Part shown: positions 9,918-19,522 of the stretch, piece by piece | Position numbering within the stretch: the stretch's first letter is position 1 | Layout of the letters: each line of letters begins with the position of its first letter | NCBI GenBank assembly: GCA_029251375.1 | Contig: JAQXDL010000040.1 | Coordinates: forward strand, 1-64,000 | DNA from: Pseudomonadales bacterium | GTDB taxonomy: Bacteria; Pseudomonadota; Gammaproteobacteria; Pseudomonadales; Azotimanducaceae | Reading direction: 5' to 3' | Length of the DNA: 64,000 nucleotides | Notes under the pieces: model-generated | Seen by the model: the letters and a program-made list of their open reading frames with translations, nothing else | Database searches by the model: none | Told to the model about the DNA's origin: nothing | Translations under genes and position numbers: made by a program

Positions 9918-10600
9918 CGCATATCCCAGTAATAACCATAGATGGACCGAGTGGCTCTGGTAAGGGCGCGATTACGCACCGATTAGCCGAAGCATTAGGT
10001 TTTCATATCCTTGATAGCGGTGCCCTTTATAGGTTGATTGGGCTTGCTGCGCGAAGGCGTAATATTGCATTCGATGCCGAAGCGGCTTTAGTCAAATTAG
10101 CGCTTGAGCTCGAAATTGAGTTTCAAGCAACCAATGATCCTGAGGAGCCGATTGAAATACTGCTGTTTGGTGAGCGCGTGACAAGGGACCTGCGGACCAA
10201 TGAAGCGGGTACGGATGCTTCGAAAGTAGCGCCAATACCCGCTGTCAGAGATGCGATAAAAGATCTGCAGCAGGGCTTTAAAAAGGCGCCGGGATTGATC
10301 GCAGACGGCCGGGACATGGGCACCGTGGTGTTTGTTGATGCTGACGCAAAGATTTATTTGACCGCCAGTGCTGAGACCCGCGCTGAAAGGCGCTATAAGC
10401 AGTTGAAAGATAAGGGTATTGATGTTAGTCTGCACGGCCTTTTTCTCAGCATACAGGAGCGGGACGAGCGGGACATGAACCGAGAGGTTGCACCACTCAT
10501 TCCAGCAACGGATGCAAGAGTAATTGATAGCACGGAGATGGACATCGATCAGGTGTTCAACGAAGCGCTAACCTTTGTTCAAGAGAGATTGGCAAATTAG
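9914..10600 (+). CDS. cmk: (d)CMP kinase
   Basis: Phosphorylates CMP and dCMP with ATP in the cytosol. The 228-aa protein opens with the P-loop GPSGSGKG at residues 11-18, followed by LDSGALYRL, and carries GRDMGTVVF and the lid region with multiple arginines (RAERRYKQL), all typical of the Cmk family. The ATG overlaps the tyrA TGA (ATGA), so the two are translationally coupled. It is followed by rpsA after 137 bp, the near-universal cmk-rpsA order of gammaproteobacteria. Confidence 0.96.
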   Translation: MTHIPVITIDGPSGSGKGAITHRLAEALGFHILDSGALYRLIGLAARRRNIAFDAEAALVKLALELEIEFQATNDPEEPIEILLFGERVTRDLRTNEAGTDASKVAPIPAVRDAIKDLQQGFKKAPGLIADGRDMGTVVFVDADAKIYLTASAETRAERRYKQLKDKGIDVSLHGLFLSIQERDERDMNREVAPLIPATDARVIDSTEMDIDQVFNEALTFVQERLAN

Positions 10601-10737
10601 GTAATAGCCTCGATCCCCCAATGGACGTGGTCTTGCCTTCATTTTAATTAGACACACCGACATTGGAATGTAAGTACGCAATGTACTGGCATAGGAGAGG
10701 TGGATGAGAGTCGAGAGGCTCGGGAAAAATATTATCT
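10601..10737 (+). promoter_or_regulatory. rpsA leader without a Shine-Dalgarno
   Basis: A 137-bp stretch between cmk and rpsA. A purine-rich GGAGAGG lies about 45 bases before the ATG, too far for direct use, and the bases next to the ATG lack an SD. By analogy with other gammaproteobacteria it probably holds the S1 autoregulatory fold. I could not draw a convincing structure by eye. Confidence 0.4.
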
Positions 10738-12432
10738 ATGAGTGAATCAATGGAAAGCTTTGCGGAGCTATTTGAAGAAAGTTTAAAGTCCATCGACATG
10801 AAGTCCGGGTCCATTATCTCCGGTGTCGTTGTAGATATTGATAGTGAATGGGTCACTGTTCATGCTGGCCTAAAATCTGAAGGCGTAATCCCACGAGAGC
10901 AATTCCTAAGTGAAACCGGTGAACTAGAGGTTGCTGTTGGCGATCACGTTCAAGTGTCTATGGATGCTGTTGACGATGGATTTGGTGAAACCAAACTATC
11001 TCGTGAGAAGGCAAAACGTGCTGAAAGCTGGATGATGCTCGAAAAAGTTTATGACGATCAGGAAGTTATCAAAGGCACGATTTCAGGTCGCGTTAAAGGC
11101 GGATTCACAGTTGAGATTCGTGATGTTCGTGCTTTCCTACCGGGATCATTGGTTGATGTTCGGCCGTTGCGTGAAACAGAGCACCTGGAAGGTAAAGAAT
11201 TAGAATTTAAAGTTATCAAGCTCGATCAAAAGCGTAACAACGTGGTTGTATCGCGTCGTGCTGTTCTTGAACAAGAAAACAGTGCAGAACGTGAAGCGTT
11301 ACTTGAAAGCTTGCAAGAAGGTCAGGGCGTTAAGGGTATCGTTAAGAACCTAACTGATTACGGTGCATTCGTTGACCTAGGCGGCGTTGACGGTCTACTT
11401 CACATTACAGACATGGCTTGGAAGCGTATTAAGCACCCAAGCGAAATCGTTGCCGTTGGCGACGAGATAGATGTCAAAGTTCTTAAGTTTGATCGTGAAA
11501 GAAATCGCGTATCACTTGGTCTTAAGCAATTGGGTGAAGATCCATGGGTTGCAATTACTAAGCGATATCCTGAGGGTACTCGTACAACCGCTAAGGTCAC
11601 AAACCTTACTGATTACGGTTGTTTCGCAGAGCTCGAAGAAGGCGTTGAAGGATTGGTTCACGTTTCAGAAATGGATTGGACAAACAGAAACATTCACCCA
11701 AGCAAAGTTGTGCAGGTTGGTGACGATGTTGAAGTTATGGTTCTGGATATCGATGAAGAAAGACGTCGAATCAGCCTAGGTATTAAGCAGTGTCAGGGTA
11801 ATCCTTGGGAAGAGTTTGCTGTTCTTCATAATAAGAGCGACAAGATTAAGGGATACATCAAGTCAATCACTGACTTCGGTATATTCATCGGACTTGATGG
11901 CAACATCGACGGTCTTGTTCACTTGTCAGATATCTCTTGGAACGAGCCAGGCGAGCAAGCTGTTCGTCAGTTCACCAAAGGTGACGAAATTGAAACGGTT
12001 ATCTTGTCAATCGACGCAGAGAGAGAGCGAATTTCGCTTGGCTTGAAGCAGCTTGAAGAAGATCCTTTCACTAACTATGTTGCGATCAATGATCGAGGCA
12101 CAATTGTTTCCGGTAAGGTCAAGGAAGTTGAGCCGAAGCACGCTGTGATTGAAATTGCTGATGAAGTAGACGGAATCTTGAAAGCTTCTGAAATCAGTGT
12201 TGATCGAGTAGAAGATGCTCGTAATGCTCTCAGTGTCGGTGATGACATAGAAGTGAAGATCATTTCTGTCGATCGAAAGAACCGAATCCTAGGCGTATCA
12301 ATTAAGGCTAAGGATATCGCTAATGAAGAGTTAGCTGTGAAGGAACACAAAGAGCGTGATTCGGACGTGAGTCCTACAACGTTTGGTGATCTGATAAAGC
12401 AGCAAATGGATCAGGCTTCTGACGCCGAGTAG
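10738..12432 (+). CDS. rpsA: 30S ribosomal protein S1
   Basis: mRNA-binding ribosomal protein needed for initiation on structured messages. The 564-aa protein (557 in E. coli) consists of six S1/OB-fold repeats; repeats 3-6 show the recurring pattern [10 protein letters not shown]...[10 protein letters not shown] and RISLGIKQ. No good Shine-Dalgarno precedes the ATG: the last 20 bases upstream are A/T-rich. This is known for rpsA in gammaproteobacteria, where a structured leader and S1 itself set expression, and is consistent with autogenous control. ihfB follows closely. Confidence 0.98.
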   Translation: MSESMESFAELFEESLKSIDMKSGSIISGVVVDIDSEWVTVHAGLKSEGVIPREQFLSETGELEVAVGDHVQVSMDAVDDGFGETKLSREKAKRAESWMMLEKVYDDQEVIKGTISGRVKGGFTVEIRDVRAFLPGSLVDVRPLRETEHLEGKELEFKVIKLDQKRNNVVVSRRAVLEQENSAEREALLESLQEGQGVKGIVKNLTDYGAFVDLGGVDGLLHITDMAWKRIKHPSEIVAVGDEIDVKVLKFDRERNRVSLGLKQLGEDPWVAITKRYPEGTRTTAKVTNLTDYGCFAELEEGVEGLVHVSEMDWTNRNIHPSKVVQVGDDVEVMVLDIDEERRRISLGIKQCQGNPWEEFAVLHNKSDKIKGYIKSITDFGIFIGLDGNIDGLVHLSDISWNEPGEQAVRQFTKGDEIETVILSIDAERERISLGLKQLEEDPFTNYVAINDRGTIVSGKVKEVEPKHAVIEIADEVDGILKASEISVDRVEDARNALSVGDDIEVKIISVDRKNRILGVSIKAKDIANEELAVKEHKERDSDVSPTTFGDLIKQQMDQASDAE

Positions 12433-12459
12433 GCAGATTTTGTCGATAGCATCGGGAAA

Positions 12460-12816
12460 ATGACCAAGTCGGAGATGATAGAACGAATTGCTGCGGTTCA
12501 AACGCAGCTTTCTGTCAAAGATGTAGAGCTTGTTGTCAAAATGATCTTGGATCATATGGCGGAAGCTCTCGCTGACGGAGAGCGAATTGAAATTCGTGGG
12601 TTTGGCAGCTTTTCATTACATTATCGGCGACCTCGACTAGGTCGAAATCCTAAAACGGGTGAGAAGGTAGAGCTAACGGGTAAGTTCGTTCCGCACTTTA
12701 AACCAGGCAAAGAACTGAAAGATCGCGTTAATTTGGGTATGCGCTCGGAGCACCTAACCGATAATAGCCAATTAACTGATGAGACCGCTTCGCAAGGGTT
12801 ACAATCAAAGCTTTAG
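12460..12816 (+). CDS. ihfB: Integration host factor, beta subunit
   Basis: DNA-bending nucleoid protein that pairs with IhfA. The first 95 residues match the IHF/HU fold: [10 protein letters not shown] at the start, RGFGSFSL, and the beta-arm RNPKTGEKV with the intercalating proline at P64. The protein is 118 aa, about 24 longer than E. coli IhfB (94), because of a polar C-terminal extension rich in Ser/Thr/Gln of no known function. It follows rpsA in the standard order and is closed by a strong terminator. Confidence 0.96.
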   Translation: MTKSEMIERIAAVQTQLSVKDVELVVKMILDHMAEALADGERIEIRGFGSFSLHYRRPRLGRNPKTGEKVELTGKFVPHFKPGKELKDRVNLGMRSEHLTDNSQLTDETASQGLQSKL

Positions 12817-12854
12817 TGTCGTTCGATTGCTAAAAAAAGAAGATACGAATTAAG

Positions 12855-12889
12855 CGGCGTTTCCGAGAGGAAGCGCCGTTTTTTTTTTG
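12855..12889 (+). terminator. Rho-independent terminator after ihfB
   Basis: A GC-rich stem (GGCGTTTCC / GGAAGCGCC, one G-T wobble) with a GAGA tetraloop is followed by nine to ten T residues. It closes the gyrA-to-ihfB gene run. Confidence 0.93.
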
Positions 12890-13113
12890 TAATCACCTCT
12901 TATAGTCGCCCTATTTAGTTCCTTTTTTTAACACCACCTTCTATGCCATATTGAGTCGTCACCTTTGGTTGGTTCATAAGGTAAAACGATAGAGCTAATC
13001 AAAACGTCTTCTGCTTTAGTTTTATAGGCAGTCATTCATTTATGATGAATAGCTGCGTGTGCCCCTGCTTTGAGACAATCATTAATTATTTAGGCGCGAG
13101 CCTTGATGCTGGT

Positions 13114-13119
13114 TATAAT
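13114..13119 (+). promoter_or_regulatory. Likely -10 box for lapA
   Basis: A perfect TATAAT lies about 40 bases before the lapA ATG, leaving a leader of about 33 nt. The -35 match at 16-18 bp is poor. The rest of the 342-bp gap between ihfB and lapA shows the terminator and otherwise nothing I recognise. Confidence 0.4.
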
Positions 13120-13158
13120 GAACTGTCTTTAGTAGCGGGATAGGCTGAAAAACCAACG

Positions 13159-13542
13159 ATGAAACTATTCAAGAGTCTGATATTTAAGTTAGTCGCGGTG
13201 ATCATCTTTATACTAGTTGTGTTGGTTGCGTCGGAAAATAGTGAAAAGGTTATACTCTCTTTCCTTGATTATGATTCTGTTGCCTGGCCTGTATCTTGGT
13301 GGATGATGACGGCATTCCTCAGCGGTGTGATTGTCGCATCTGTCTGGAACCTCTGGACAAACTCGGCTTTAAGATTAGCTGTGCGCAAGGCGAATAAACG
13401 GTCCGATAAGACCAATCAATCGCTTGATCAGGTACGTGCTGTGAAAACGCCAGGCACCACTACCGAACCTGCGCCGTCAGCGACAGATTCAGCTGAATCT
13501 GCATTACAAAGAGCTTCTTCAACGGATCTTGTTAAGTCTTGA
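13159..13542 (+). CDS. lapA: LapA-domain inner-membrane protein
   Basis: A 127-aa protein with two transmembrane helices (about residues 8-25 and 46-65) separated by a short segment SENSEKVILSFLDY, the hallmark of the LapA (DUF1049, YciS) family. The C-terminal 55 residues are polar, Ser/Thr/Ala-rich and probably cytoplasmic. In E. coli LapA acts with LapB in lipopolysaccharide assembly and control of LpxC turnover. It lies directly upstream of lapB, as usual, with a 228-bp gap that is longer than in enterics and in which I see no other gene. Confidence 0.88.
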   Translation: MKLFKSLIFKLVAVIIFILVVLVASENSEKVILSFLDYDSVAWPVSWWMMTAFLSGVIVASVWNLWTNSALRLAVRKANKRSDKTNQSLDQVRAVKTPGTTTEPAPSATDSAESALQRASSTDLVKS

Positions 13543-13770
13543 TACAGTGCGGTCAGGGCTGTGGAGAGGCGTTTGCCGTAGACTAGCCATTTAATCGTGC
13601 TTTTTGACGATAAAGTTACTGCTGCTCAGCTAGAATGGGGTTACGTGTATCGCTGCTTTAGTTGCTCTTAAGTACGAATGGGTATTGTTTCATTCCGGGC
13701 TAAGACACCTTTTGTTATCTTGCTCTGATTATTGAGTGGGACGATTGAACATACATATTAAAAATCGATA

Positions 13771-14979
13771 TTGAACTTAGAAATTGAGCAAAGGTTAACT
13801 TTGGATAATTGGCTCCTCTATATTTTGGTGGTATCCGCAATCGGCGTCGGCTGGTTGTTAGGCCGCCGTGAGCGCCAAAAACGGACCGAAACGCTCGGTC
13901 CTAACTACTATCAGGGTCTTAATTATCTGCTTAACGAAGAGCCCGACCGCGCTGTCGCACCTTTCATTGAAGATCTAGAGGTGAACGCTGAAACCCTTGA
14001 AACACATCTCGCCCTGGGCAGCCTGCTGCGTCGTCGAGGCGAGTTAGAAAAGGCTGTTGTTGTTCATGAGAACATTCTCGCCCACGCCGAGTTAGAGCGA
14101 GACGCAATGCTGCAGGTTCAGCTTGAGCTTGCCAGAGACTATTTGTTAGCCGGGCTTCTGGATCGGGCTGAAGACTTACTTCTGAAGCTTTCTCAAAAAG
14201 AAAATCAAGACGTGGGCAGTATTCGTCGAGATTCTCACAAATTGATGTTGGAAATCTACGAGAGAGAAAAAGAATGGCATCGTGCCGCAGAGATAGGCGA
14301 ATTGCTTGCCGTTGGCGACGAATCTGAAAAATATGAACGTTTCAACTCCCACTATTACTGCGAGATCGCCGAAGACTTACTCAAGCGTAATCGAACGGAA
14401 GAAGCCAGACAGTGCATCAGTGATGCCATTGGGCACGACGCAACGAATGCGCGGGTGAGTCTGCTGCTTGGGATGTTGGAGCTAGCGGAAGAAAACTACC
14501 CTGAAGCTATTCGCGCCTTCCAGCGGATCCGAGATCAGGAAGCTGTCTACGTTGTCGAGTCGTTGGAATCACTGCAAACGGCCTATGAGAAAAGTGATCA
14601 ATCGATGGATACCTTTCGAGCCTATTTACACGATGCGCTTGAGACCACACCTTCAATTTCCATCGTGCTATTACTAGCGCAACAGATTCGCGTAGAAAAG
14701 GGCGATGAGGGGGTGTCGAGATTCATTGCTGATCATCTAAAGAAGAATCCGACCATTCGTGGGTTAACCCAATTGATAGACCTGCATATCGACAATGCCC
14801 ACGGCGTTTCTAAACAAAACTTGTTTATTCTGCGCAGTTTTGCCGAAGCGCTGGTTGCCGACAAACCAGCCTATCGATGTAACAGTTGTGGTTTTGAAGG
14901 CAAAAAAATGCGCTGGCACTGCCCTAGCTGCAAGGACTGGGGCACGATTAAGCCCATATTCGGCTTAGAAGGTGAGTAA
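13771..14979 (+). CDS. lapB: LapB, TPR regulator of lipopolysaccharide synthesis
   Basis: Inner-membrane-anchored cytoplasmic protein that in E. coli links LpxC to FtsH and thereby limits LPS synthesis. The protein has one N-terminal transmembrane helix (about 14-30) ending in GRRERQKR, a run of TPR repeats, and a C-terminal rubredoxin-like zinc site with C370, C373, C384 and C387. The annotated start is a TTG at 13771 (402 aa). A second TTG at 13801, preceded by AAGG at good spacing, gives 392 aa, closer to the E. coli length of 389 and perhaps the true start. The essential pair lapA-lapB follows ihfB, as in pseudomonads and enterics. Confidence 0.93.
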   Translation: MNLEIEQRLTLDNWLLYILVVSAIGVGWLLGRRERQKRTETLGPNYYQGLNYLLNEEPDRAVAPFIEDLEVNAETLETHLALGSLLRRRGELEKAVVVHENILAHAELERDAMLQVQLELARDYLLAGLLDRAEDLLLKLSQKENQDVGSIRRDSHKLMLEIYEREKEWHRAAEIGELLAVGDESEKYERFNSHYYCEIAEDLLKRNRTEEARQCISDAIGHDATNARVSLLLGMLELAEENYPEAIRAFQRIRDQEAVYVVESLESLQTAYEKSDQSMDTFRAYLHDALETTPSISIVLLLAQQIRVEKGDEGVSRFIADHLKKNPTIRGLTQLIDLHIDNAHGVSKQNLFILRSFAEALVADKPAYRCNSCGFEGKKMRWHCPSCKDWGTIKPIFGLEGE

Positions 14980-15146
14980 GATCACGACGTCACGCAACGA
15001 TTTCTGACAGTCTACCGCTTCAATTTCTTAAACCGATCAAGCTAACTTCCTACATCAGCGTTTCCGCATCAATGCTAATTTTCCTGTCGCCTAAAACGCA
15101 AATGATTGCGAATCGGCATCACAAACTAATAGACAGGAGTTTTGCC

Positions 15147-15458
15147 ATGAAAGCGAAGAATCTTTTAATCACCTATCTCACCCTCGTCTTCTGCTGCTAT
15201 GCGACCCTCGCAACAGCCGATGACATATCAGAAGGCGTCAATAATGCGTCAATGTTGGAATCGACAGTGAATATCAACCAGGCAGATGCCGAGACGATAG
15301 CCGCCGCTCTAGATGGAATCGGTATGAGTCGAGCGCTCGCGATTGTTCAATACCGCGATGATCACGGTTCGTTTTATTCTGCAGAAGAACTATCCGCCGT
15401 GAAAGGCATCGGTATGACGACGGTAGAGAGGAATATGGGGAGGATTGTTGTCAAATGA
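15147..15458 (+). CDS. Secreted ComEA-like helix-hairpin-helix protein
   Basis: I start this gene at ATG 15147, preceded by AGGAG seven bases upstream, giving 103 aa; an upstream ATG at 15072 lacks a site. The first 24 residues form a signal peptide (MKAKNLL, a hydrophobic core, then ATADD). The rest is a ComEA-type domain with two HhH motifs, NINQADAETIAAALDGIGM and a later KGIGMTTVERN. ComEA binds incoming DNA in the periplasm of competent cells; short stand-alone forms like this are widespread, often of unproven function. It is a single-gene unit closed by a strong terminator. Confidence 0.85.
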   Translation: MKAKNLLITYLTLVFCCYATLATADDISEGVNNASMLESTVNINQADAETIAAALDGIGMSRALAIVQYRDDHGSFYSAEELSAVKGIGMTTVERNMGRIVVK

Positions 15459-15557
15459 TCTCAATCTTTATATTAGTACGGATTGATGGCGTGAAAATAG
15501 AAGCGATTTACATTAATTAGTACTGATCCGCTCAGCAATCAGTTTAAGTCAGTTGTT

Positions 15558-15582
15558 AACCCACCGTTCGGTGGGTTTTTTT
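15558..15582 (+). terminator. Rho-independent terminator after the ComEA-like gene
   Basis: An 8-bp stem AACCCACC / GGTGGGTT with a GTTC loop is followed by a run of T. It marks the right edge of the conserved core; surface-polysaccharide type genes start beyond it. Confidence 0.93.
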
Positions 15583-15760
15583 GCTTAAATTACGGCTAAT
15601 ATGTACCATTCTCGTCGGGGCGGTTTGCGTGGTGGCCACTGTTAAATAAGTGTTTTCCTCTGCTAATTCTGTCACTTATCATTGATATGAAAACTCTGTT
15701 CAGCTCTTTATCAATTTGAAGTGCTGAACAAGAGACTCCTAATGTTGTTGTCGTTAGATT
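15583..15760 (+). promoter_or_regulatory. Leader before the CotH/VTC unit
   Basis: A 178-bp non-coding stretch between the terminator and the first gene of the next unit. It contains GGCGGTTTGCGTG at 15619-15631, which resembles the RfaH ops element but with an extra base. I see no convincing promoter hexamers. Confidence 0.3.
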
Positions 15761-16897
15761 ATGCGTACGTCCAAATATCAAGTATTTTTGAACTTCGTCC
15801 TAGGGCTGTTGCTATTCAACGCCCTAATCGTGCTTGCCTGTGTCTATCTACTGTTTTACGAAACCAAAAAACTCGATGAGTGGGGTGGGGTTTACGCTTC
15901 TGCGATCCGCGAGCCTCACGCCGTTGAGTTGAGAAAAATCGGCCGCCTTGCGGCAGAGGACTCTGGTGAAGCGATCCAGAGAGCTAGTGATCTTGAGATG
16001 AAACTGAAGGACGTCGCGTTTAACGATTTTCTTTGGAAAACTCGACGATCAAATCTATCGACATTGGCAGGCCTATACCTAGAAGTAGGAATGTATAAGG
16101 AATGCGCTGAGGTCCTGGATATCTGGACTAAGCTGCATGAGAAAGACCTCGATCTGTTCACGTTAAAGTCTCTAGTGCTACCTTTTCTGCCCGCCAGACG
16201 GGGAGAGTATGAAAAATTGTTAGAGCGAGCCTCTCGTGTTCTACCAGCCTCCAATTTTCCAATTGAATATGCAGAATTCTTAGCGAACGACGGCCAATAT
16301 GATAAGTCTGCGCAGGTTGCTTTAAGGCATTTGCTGAATACTCGATTTATTTCAACAGAGTTTAGCCCGTGGCATTTGTACACGCGAAAAGAAGGAGCAG
16401 AATTTAGTGAAAAAGCGTCCTCAAGTATCGTGTTTGAGGGTGATTTACAAAATAGTAAACAGGTACAGATAGCCAAAAAAACTCTCGCGCGAGGTACGAG
16501 GTATATTCGAATTGACCCTGTGAGCCAAGATAGGCAACTTCCTGTCATCAAAGTCGAGTTGATACATGCAGGCCAAGTTGTTCAGGCACTTTTTTTGTCT
16601 CCTGAACAGTCCCCTGAGTTGCATGACATTAAGTATGCGACCAAAGAAGGAGTATACAAAATTGTAAGCAGCGAAGACCCCTACTTTATATTTTCGCTTG
16701 AGCAAGCGACTGAAGTAGGCACTGAAATGCGCGTAATTGTAGCGACTACCGCGCGTCCAGTTTGGCATGGACCCTTCGTATCGCGGCTACCTGTATCTTC
16801 AGTGAAAAAGGCCGTAGAAAAGTTTCACTGGGACTTGGCGCCGGCTGCGGCCGAAGGTATTCGACGTGAATTCTTGGGCTTCCAAAATGAAGGTTAA
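15761..16897 (+). CDS. Membrane-anchored TPR-like protein of the CotH/VTC unit, function unknown
   Basis: I do not recognise a named family for this 378-aa protein. One hydrophobic helix (about residues 9-32) follows a short basic N-terminus, which suggests an inner-membrane anchor with the bulk outside the cytoplasm. Residues 45-190 look helical and repeat-like, with AGLYLEVGMYKECAEVLD and LANDGQYDKSAQVALRHLL resembling TPR pairs. The second half (about 200-378) looks beta-rich and may bind a ligand. The gene runs into the CotH-like gene by 11 bp, so the two are probably co-translated. The likely role is scaffold or partner of the CotH-like protein; this is inference from the overlap only. 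Confidence 0.7.
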   Translation: MRTSKYQVFLNFVLGLLLFNALIVLACVYLLFYETKKLDEWGGVYASAIREPHAVELRKIGRLAAEDSGEAIQRASDLEMKLKDVAFNDFLWKTRRSNLSTLAGLYLEVGMYKECAEVLDIWTKLHEKDLDLFTLKSLVLPFLPARRGEYEKLLERASRVLPASNFPIEYAEFLANDGQYDKSAQVALRHLLNTRFISTEFSPWHLYTRKEGAEFSEKASSSIVFEGDLQNSKQVQIAKKTLARGTRYIRIDPVSQDRQLPVIKVELIHAGQVVQALFLSPEQSPELHDIKYATKEGVYKIVSSEDPYFIFSLEQATEVGTEMRVIVATTARPVWHGPFVSRLPVSSVKKAVEKFHWDLAPAAAEGIRREFLGFQNEG

Positions 16898-19520
16898 ATT
16901 CTGGTTTCGTAAACTTTGGTATCTTAGTTGGTTGGTGACCATACCTCTTTGCTGGTTTGGTAATGTTTGGATTAGTTCTAGCTTTGGTAAATACAACGAC
17001 TTTGTCGTGCGTCATGATATCAAACCGCTTGCGACATCACTGGGAGCGGTTGCCCAGTTCGAGTATGCCCATGCCATAAGAAAGCTAAAGTTAGCGGTGA
17101 AACCTCAATATGTCCTTGAGAAGAGCAAGCAAGAATCAAACCTGAAGGTAATCGATGTGTTTCTATCTCAACCTTCGCGGGCGCGACTGAATTCAAACCT
17201 GCCGCATAGCGGTTTTGAGTATGTTGATGGCGCGGTTCTTAACAACGGTTCTTTTGACAAAGTAAGCATGCGCTACAGAGGAGATCATGCTTATCACTGG
17301 ATGTATCATAAGAAATCTTTGAGAGTAAAGACGAAAAAAACGAAGCTTTATGAAGGAGTTCGTAAGTTCAACTTAATTGCAAATAAGTCAGCGCTTCAAC
17401 TGAGAAACTACCCGGGTTATGTGTTGACGGGCTATCTTGGAAATATTGGACCAAATGCAGAAATGTTGCGGGTAAGAGTTAATGGCAGAAGCCGAGGCAC
17501 CTACACCTTTGTTGAGCAGTTAGATGAGTCTACTCTAAGGCGTGCCGGCGTCATGCCGGGTGATCTATTCGCTGGCGAGCTAGTGTCAAAAGATCAGTTT
17601 ACTGGGATTCGCCCGGACCTATTCATACAACCAGGTCTGTGGGAGAAAGTGGCTGTTAACAATCACTTCCATGAGTCAGCATCCTATTCATTGGATATGC
17701 TTGCTTTGCTAGTTGCGTCGAGCGAAGAGGAACATAGCCAGATAAAGTTGCAAAGACTATTAGATGTCGATGAGTGGGGACGGTTTATGGCTTTTGAGAC
17801 GATATCACAGTCGTTTCACTACGGCCCTTCGCATAACTGGCGTCTGTACTACGACCCTGCAACTTCCAAGTTTGTGCCGATCGTTTGGGATCCTGTTTCT
17901 TGGGGCTTTCTTTCCAACAAGGGAATTGAACCCGATATCATTCGTACCAGAATTCATTCGACGCTGTTACAAAATGCGCCGTTCATTGCAGCAAGAGCCA
18001 GGCATATTGCTGGGTTCTATGCGCGCGGCGACGATATTCGAATGTTAGCAGACATCAGTGAGACGATTGCTCAGCTTAATATAACTAACAGCTTTGACCC
18101 TGACATTTGGCCCTATCACGATGAAGAAGTGACTGGACATATGAACCGATATCGAAAAAAAGCGAAGTTCGAGATGCAGGGTGTAGGCAGTGCCTATAGC
18201 TCTGCGTCTTGTCTGGGTGATTTTGCGAAACTTGATTCGAAAACCGTTCGCGTTCGCTTGGATGGTCGGTGCGCATTCGATGGGATGTTTTTTAACCTTG
18301 ATGGCGAGGCGCCTATTACCCCTGAAGTAACATTGACGTACGAATCCATTTCAGACGGCAAACATGAATATGACCTAAGCGACAGACTTACAAGCGAAAA
18401 CGATACTTTGAGCTTGGATATGACATTCATTGCCGACTACCAGTTAACTGATAAGAAAACGCGTAAATCAAATCGAGACGGACTGACCGTTAATTCAGCA
18501 ACCTATGATTTTAAGTTTTCGTCGCCGATAGCCTCTAAGCTGGAATCGGTATCGACAAAAATCGGTGAGGATATGCTTGGTCTGAATCAGGTTGATTCAA
18601 TCACTGCGCAGGCAATACACATAAAGGGTCTGGTGGATGCCAGTTATTCTCGTCAGGAGGAAGTCTGGTCTGGGGTCATTGAGTTCACTGAGAACCAGGT
18701 TATTAGGCATCCTATCAAAATCAAAGCGGGTGCAGATTTGAGGCTAGCAGAGGGCGTCAGCATCCTGATTGAAGGTAAGGTCACGGCAATAGGAAACGTA
18801 GATGCGCCGATACAGATAAGACCCACTGAGGCAGCGGTTGGTCCTTGGGGGACATTTGCGATCCTGTCGGAAAAGGCGAATGGTTCCGAGCTGGATTTTG
18901 TTGAGATGTCGGGGGGTAGTGGCCTGAAGAGAGACCTCTATGAATACTCTGCAATGTTATCGATCCATGACGTAAAAGATGTGTCGATCACAAATTCAAC
19001 ATTTCGAGATAACAGCATAGTCGATGACATGGTTCACTTCGTTTATTCAGATGTCTTCATAAGCGGCTCCAAATTTATCCGATCAAATCTCGACGCCTTG
19101 GATGCAGATATATCGACCGTAAAAATAGTCGACTCAGAATTCATCGATTCGGGAAATGACGCTCTGGATTTGATGACAACTAAGGCCGAAGTCGAGCGGA
19201 CAACACTTACTAGGAGTCGGGATAAAGGCATCTCGGTAGGAGAAGGCAGTGATCTTGAGGTTGTAGACTCAGTATTCGAAGAAAATGAGATTGGCCTGCA
19301 GGCGAAAGACAGTTCCATTGCCAGACTTGAAAATGTGCAGATGATACAGAATCGACTTGCAGTAGATGCCTACAAGAAAAATTGGCGTTACGACGCGGGT
19401 GGCCGCGTAGTGTTGACGGATAGTAGATTTGATAAAAATATCATTGATATAACAAAAGATAAACATTCCTCGATTGATATCGAGGGAACGACAGATGCCT
19501 CTGCCGTCAAGAAGAGATAG
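16887..19520 (+). CDS. CotH-like kinase fused to a right-handed beta-helix, membrane anchored
   Basis: An 877-aa protein from ATG 16887; an in-frame GTG at 16866 is a weaker start. After one N-terminal membrane helix comes a CotH-like region: RYRGD at 129-133 with KKSLRVK after it, HNWRLYYD at 316-323 and WDPVSW at 334-339. This matches the CotH pattern in which aspartates near the end bind metal-ATP. CotH proteins are secreted atypical kinases, known in Bacillus spore coats. Residues from about 600 are a parallel beta-helix with repeated turns such as SGSKFIRSN, VDSEFIDSG and VDSVFEENE, a fold common in polysaccharide-binding proteins. It overlaps the gene before it and sits 2 bp before the VTC-domain gene. 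The substrate is unknown; a surface glycan or partner protein is plausible. Confidence 0.78.
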   Translation: MKVKFWFRKLWYLSWLVTIPLCWFGNVWISSSFGKYNDFVVRHDIKPLATSLGAVAQFEYAHAIRKLKLAVKPQYVLEKSKQESNLKVIDVFLSQPSRARLNSNLPHSGFEYVDGAVLNNGSFDKVSMRYRGDHAYHWMYHKKSLRVKTKKTKLYEGVRKFNLIANKSALQLRNYPGYVLTGYLGNIGPNAEMLRVRVNGRSRGTYTFVEQLDESTLRRAGVMPGDLFAGELVSKDQFTGIRPDLFIQPGLWEKVAVNNHFHESASYSLDMLALLVASSEEEHSQIKLQRLLDVDEWGRFMAFETISQSFHYGPSHNWRLYYDPATSKFVPIVWDPVSWGFLSNKGIEPDIIRTRIHSTLLQNAPFIAARARHIAGFYARGDDIRMLADISETIAQLNITNSFDPDIWPYHDEEVTGHMNRYRKKAKFEMQGVGSAYSSASCLGDFAKLDSKTVRVRLDGRCAFDGMFFNLDGEAPITPEVTLTYESISDGKHEYDLSDRLTSENDTLSLDMTFIADYQLTDKKTRKSNRDGLTVNSATYDFKFSSPIASKLESVSTKIGEDMLGLNQVDSITAQAIHIKGLVDASYSRQEEVWSGVIEFTENQVIRHPIKIKAGADLRLAEGVSILIEGKVTAIGNVDAPIQIRPTEAAVGPWGTFAILSEKANGSELDFVEMSGGSGLKRDLYEYSAMLSIHDVKDVSITNSTFRDNSIVDDMVHFVYSDVFISGSKFIRSNLDALDADISTVKIVDSEFIDSGNDALDLMTTKAEVERTTLTRSRDKGISVGEGSDLEVVDSVFEENEIGLQAKDSSIARLENVQMIQNRLAVDAYKKNWRYDAGGRVVLTDSRFDKNIIDITKDKHSSIDIEGTTDASAVKKR

Positions 19521-19522
19521 GG

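Noticed and set aside
15916-16551. 211-codon leftward frame inside the TPR-like gene
   Set aside because: Ser/Arg-rich shadow with no recognisable motif; the rightward frame has a clear membrane anchor and repeats.
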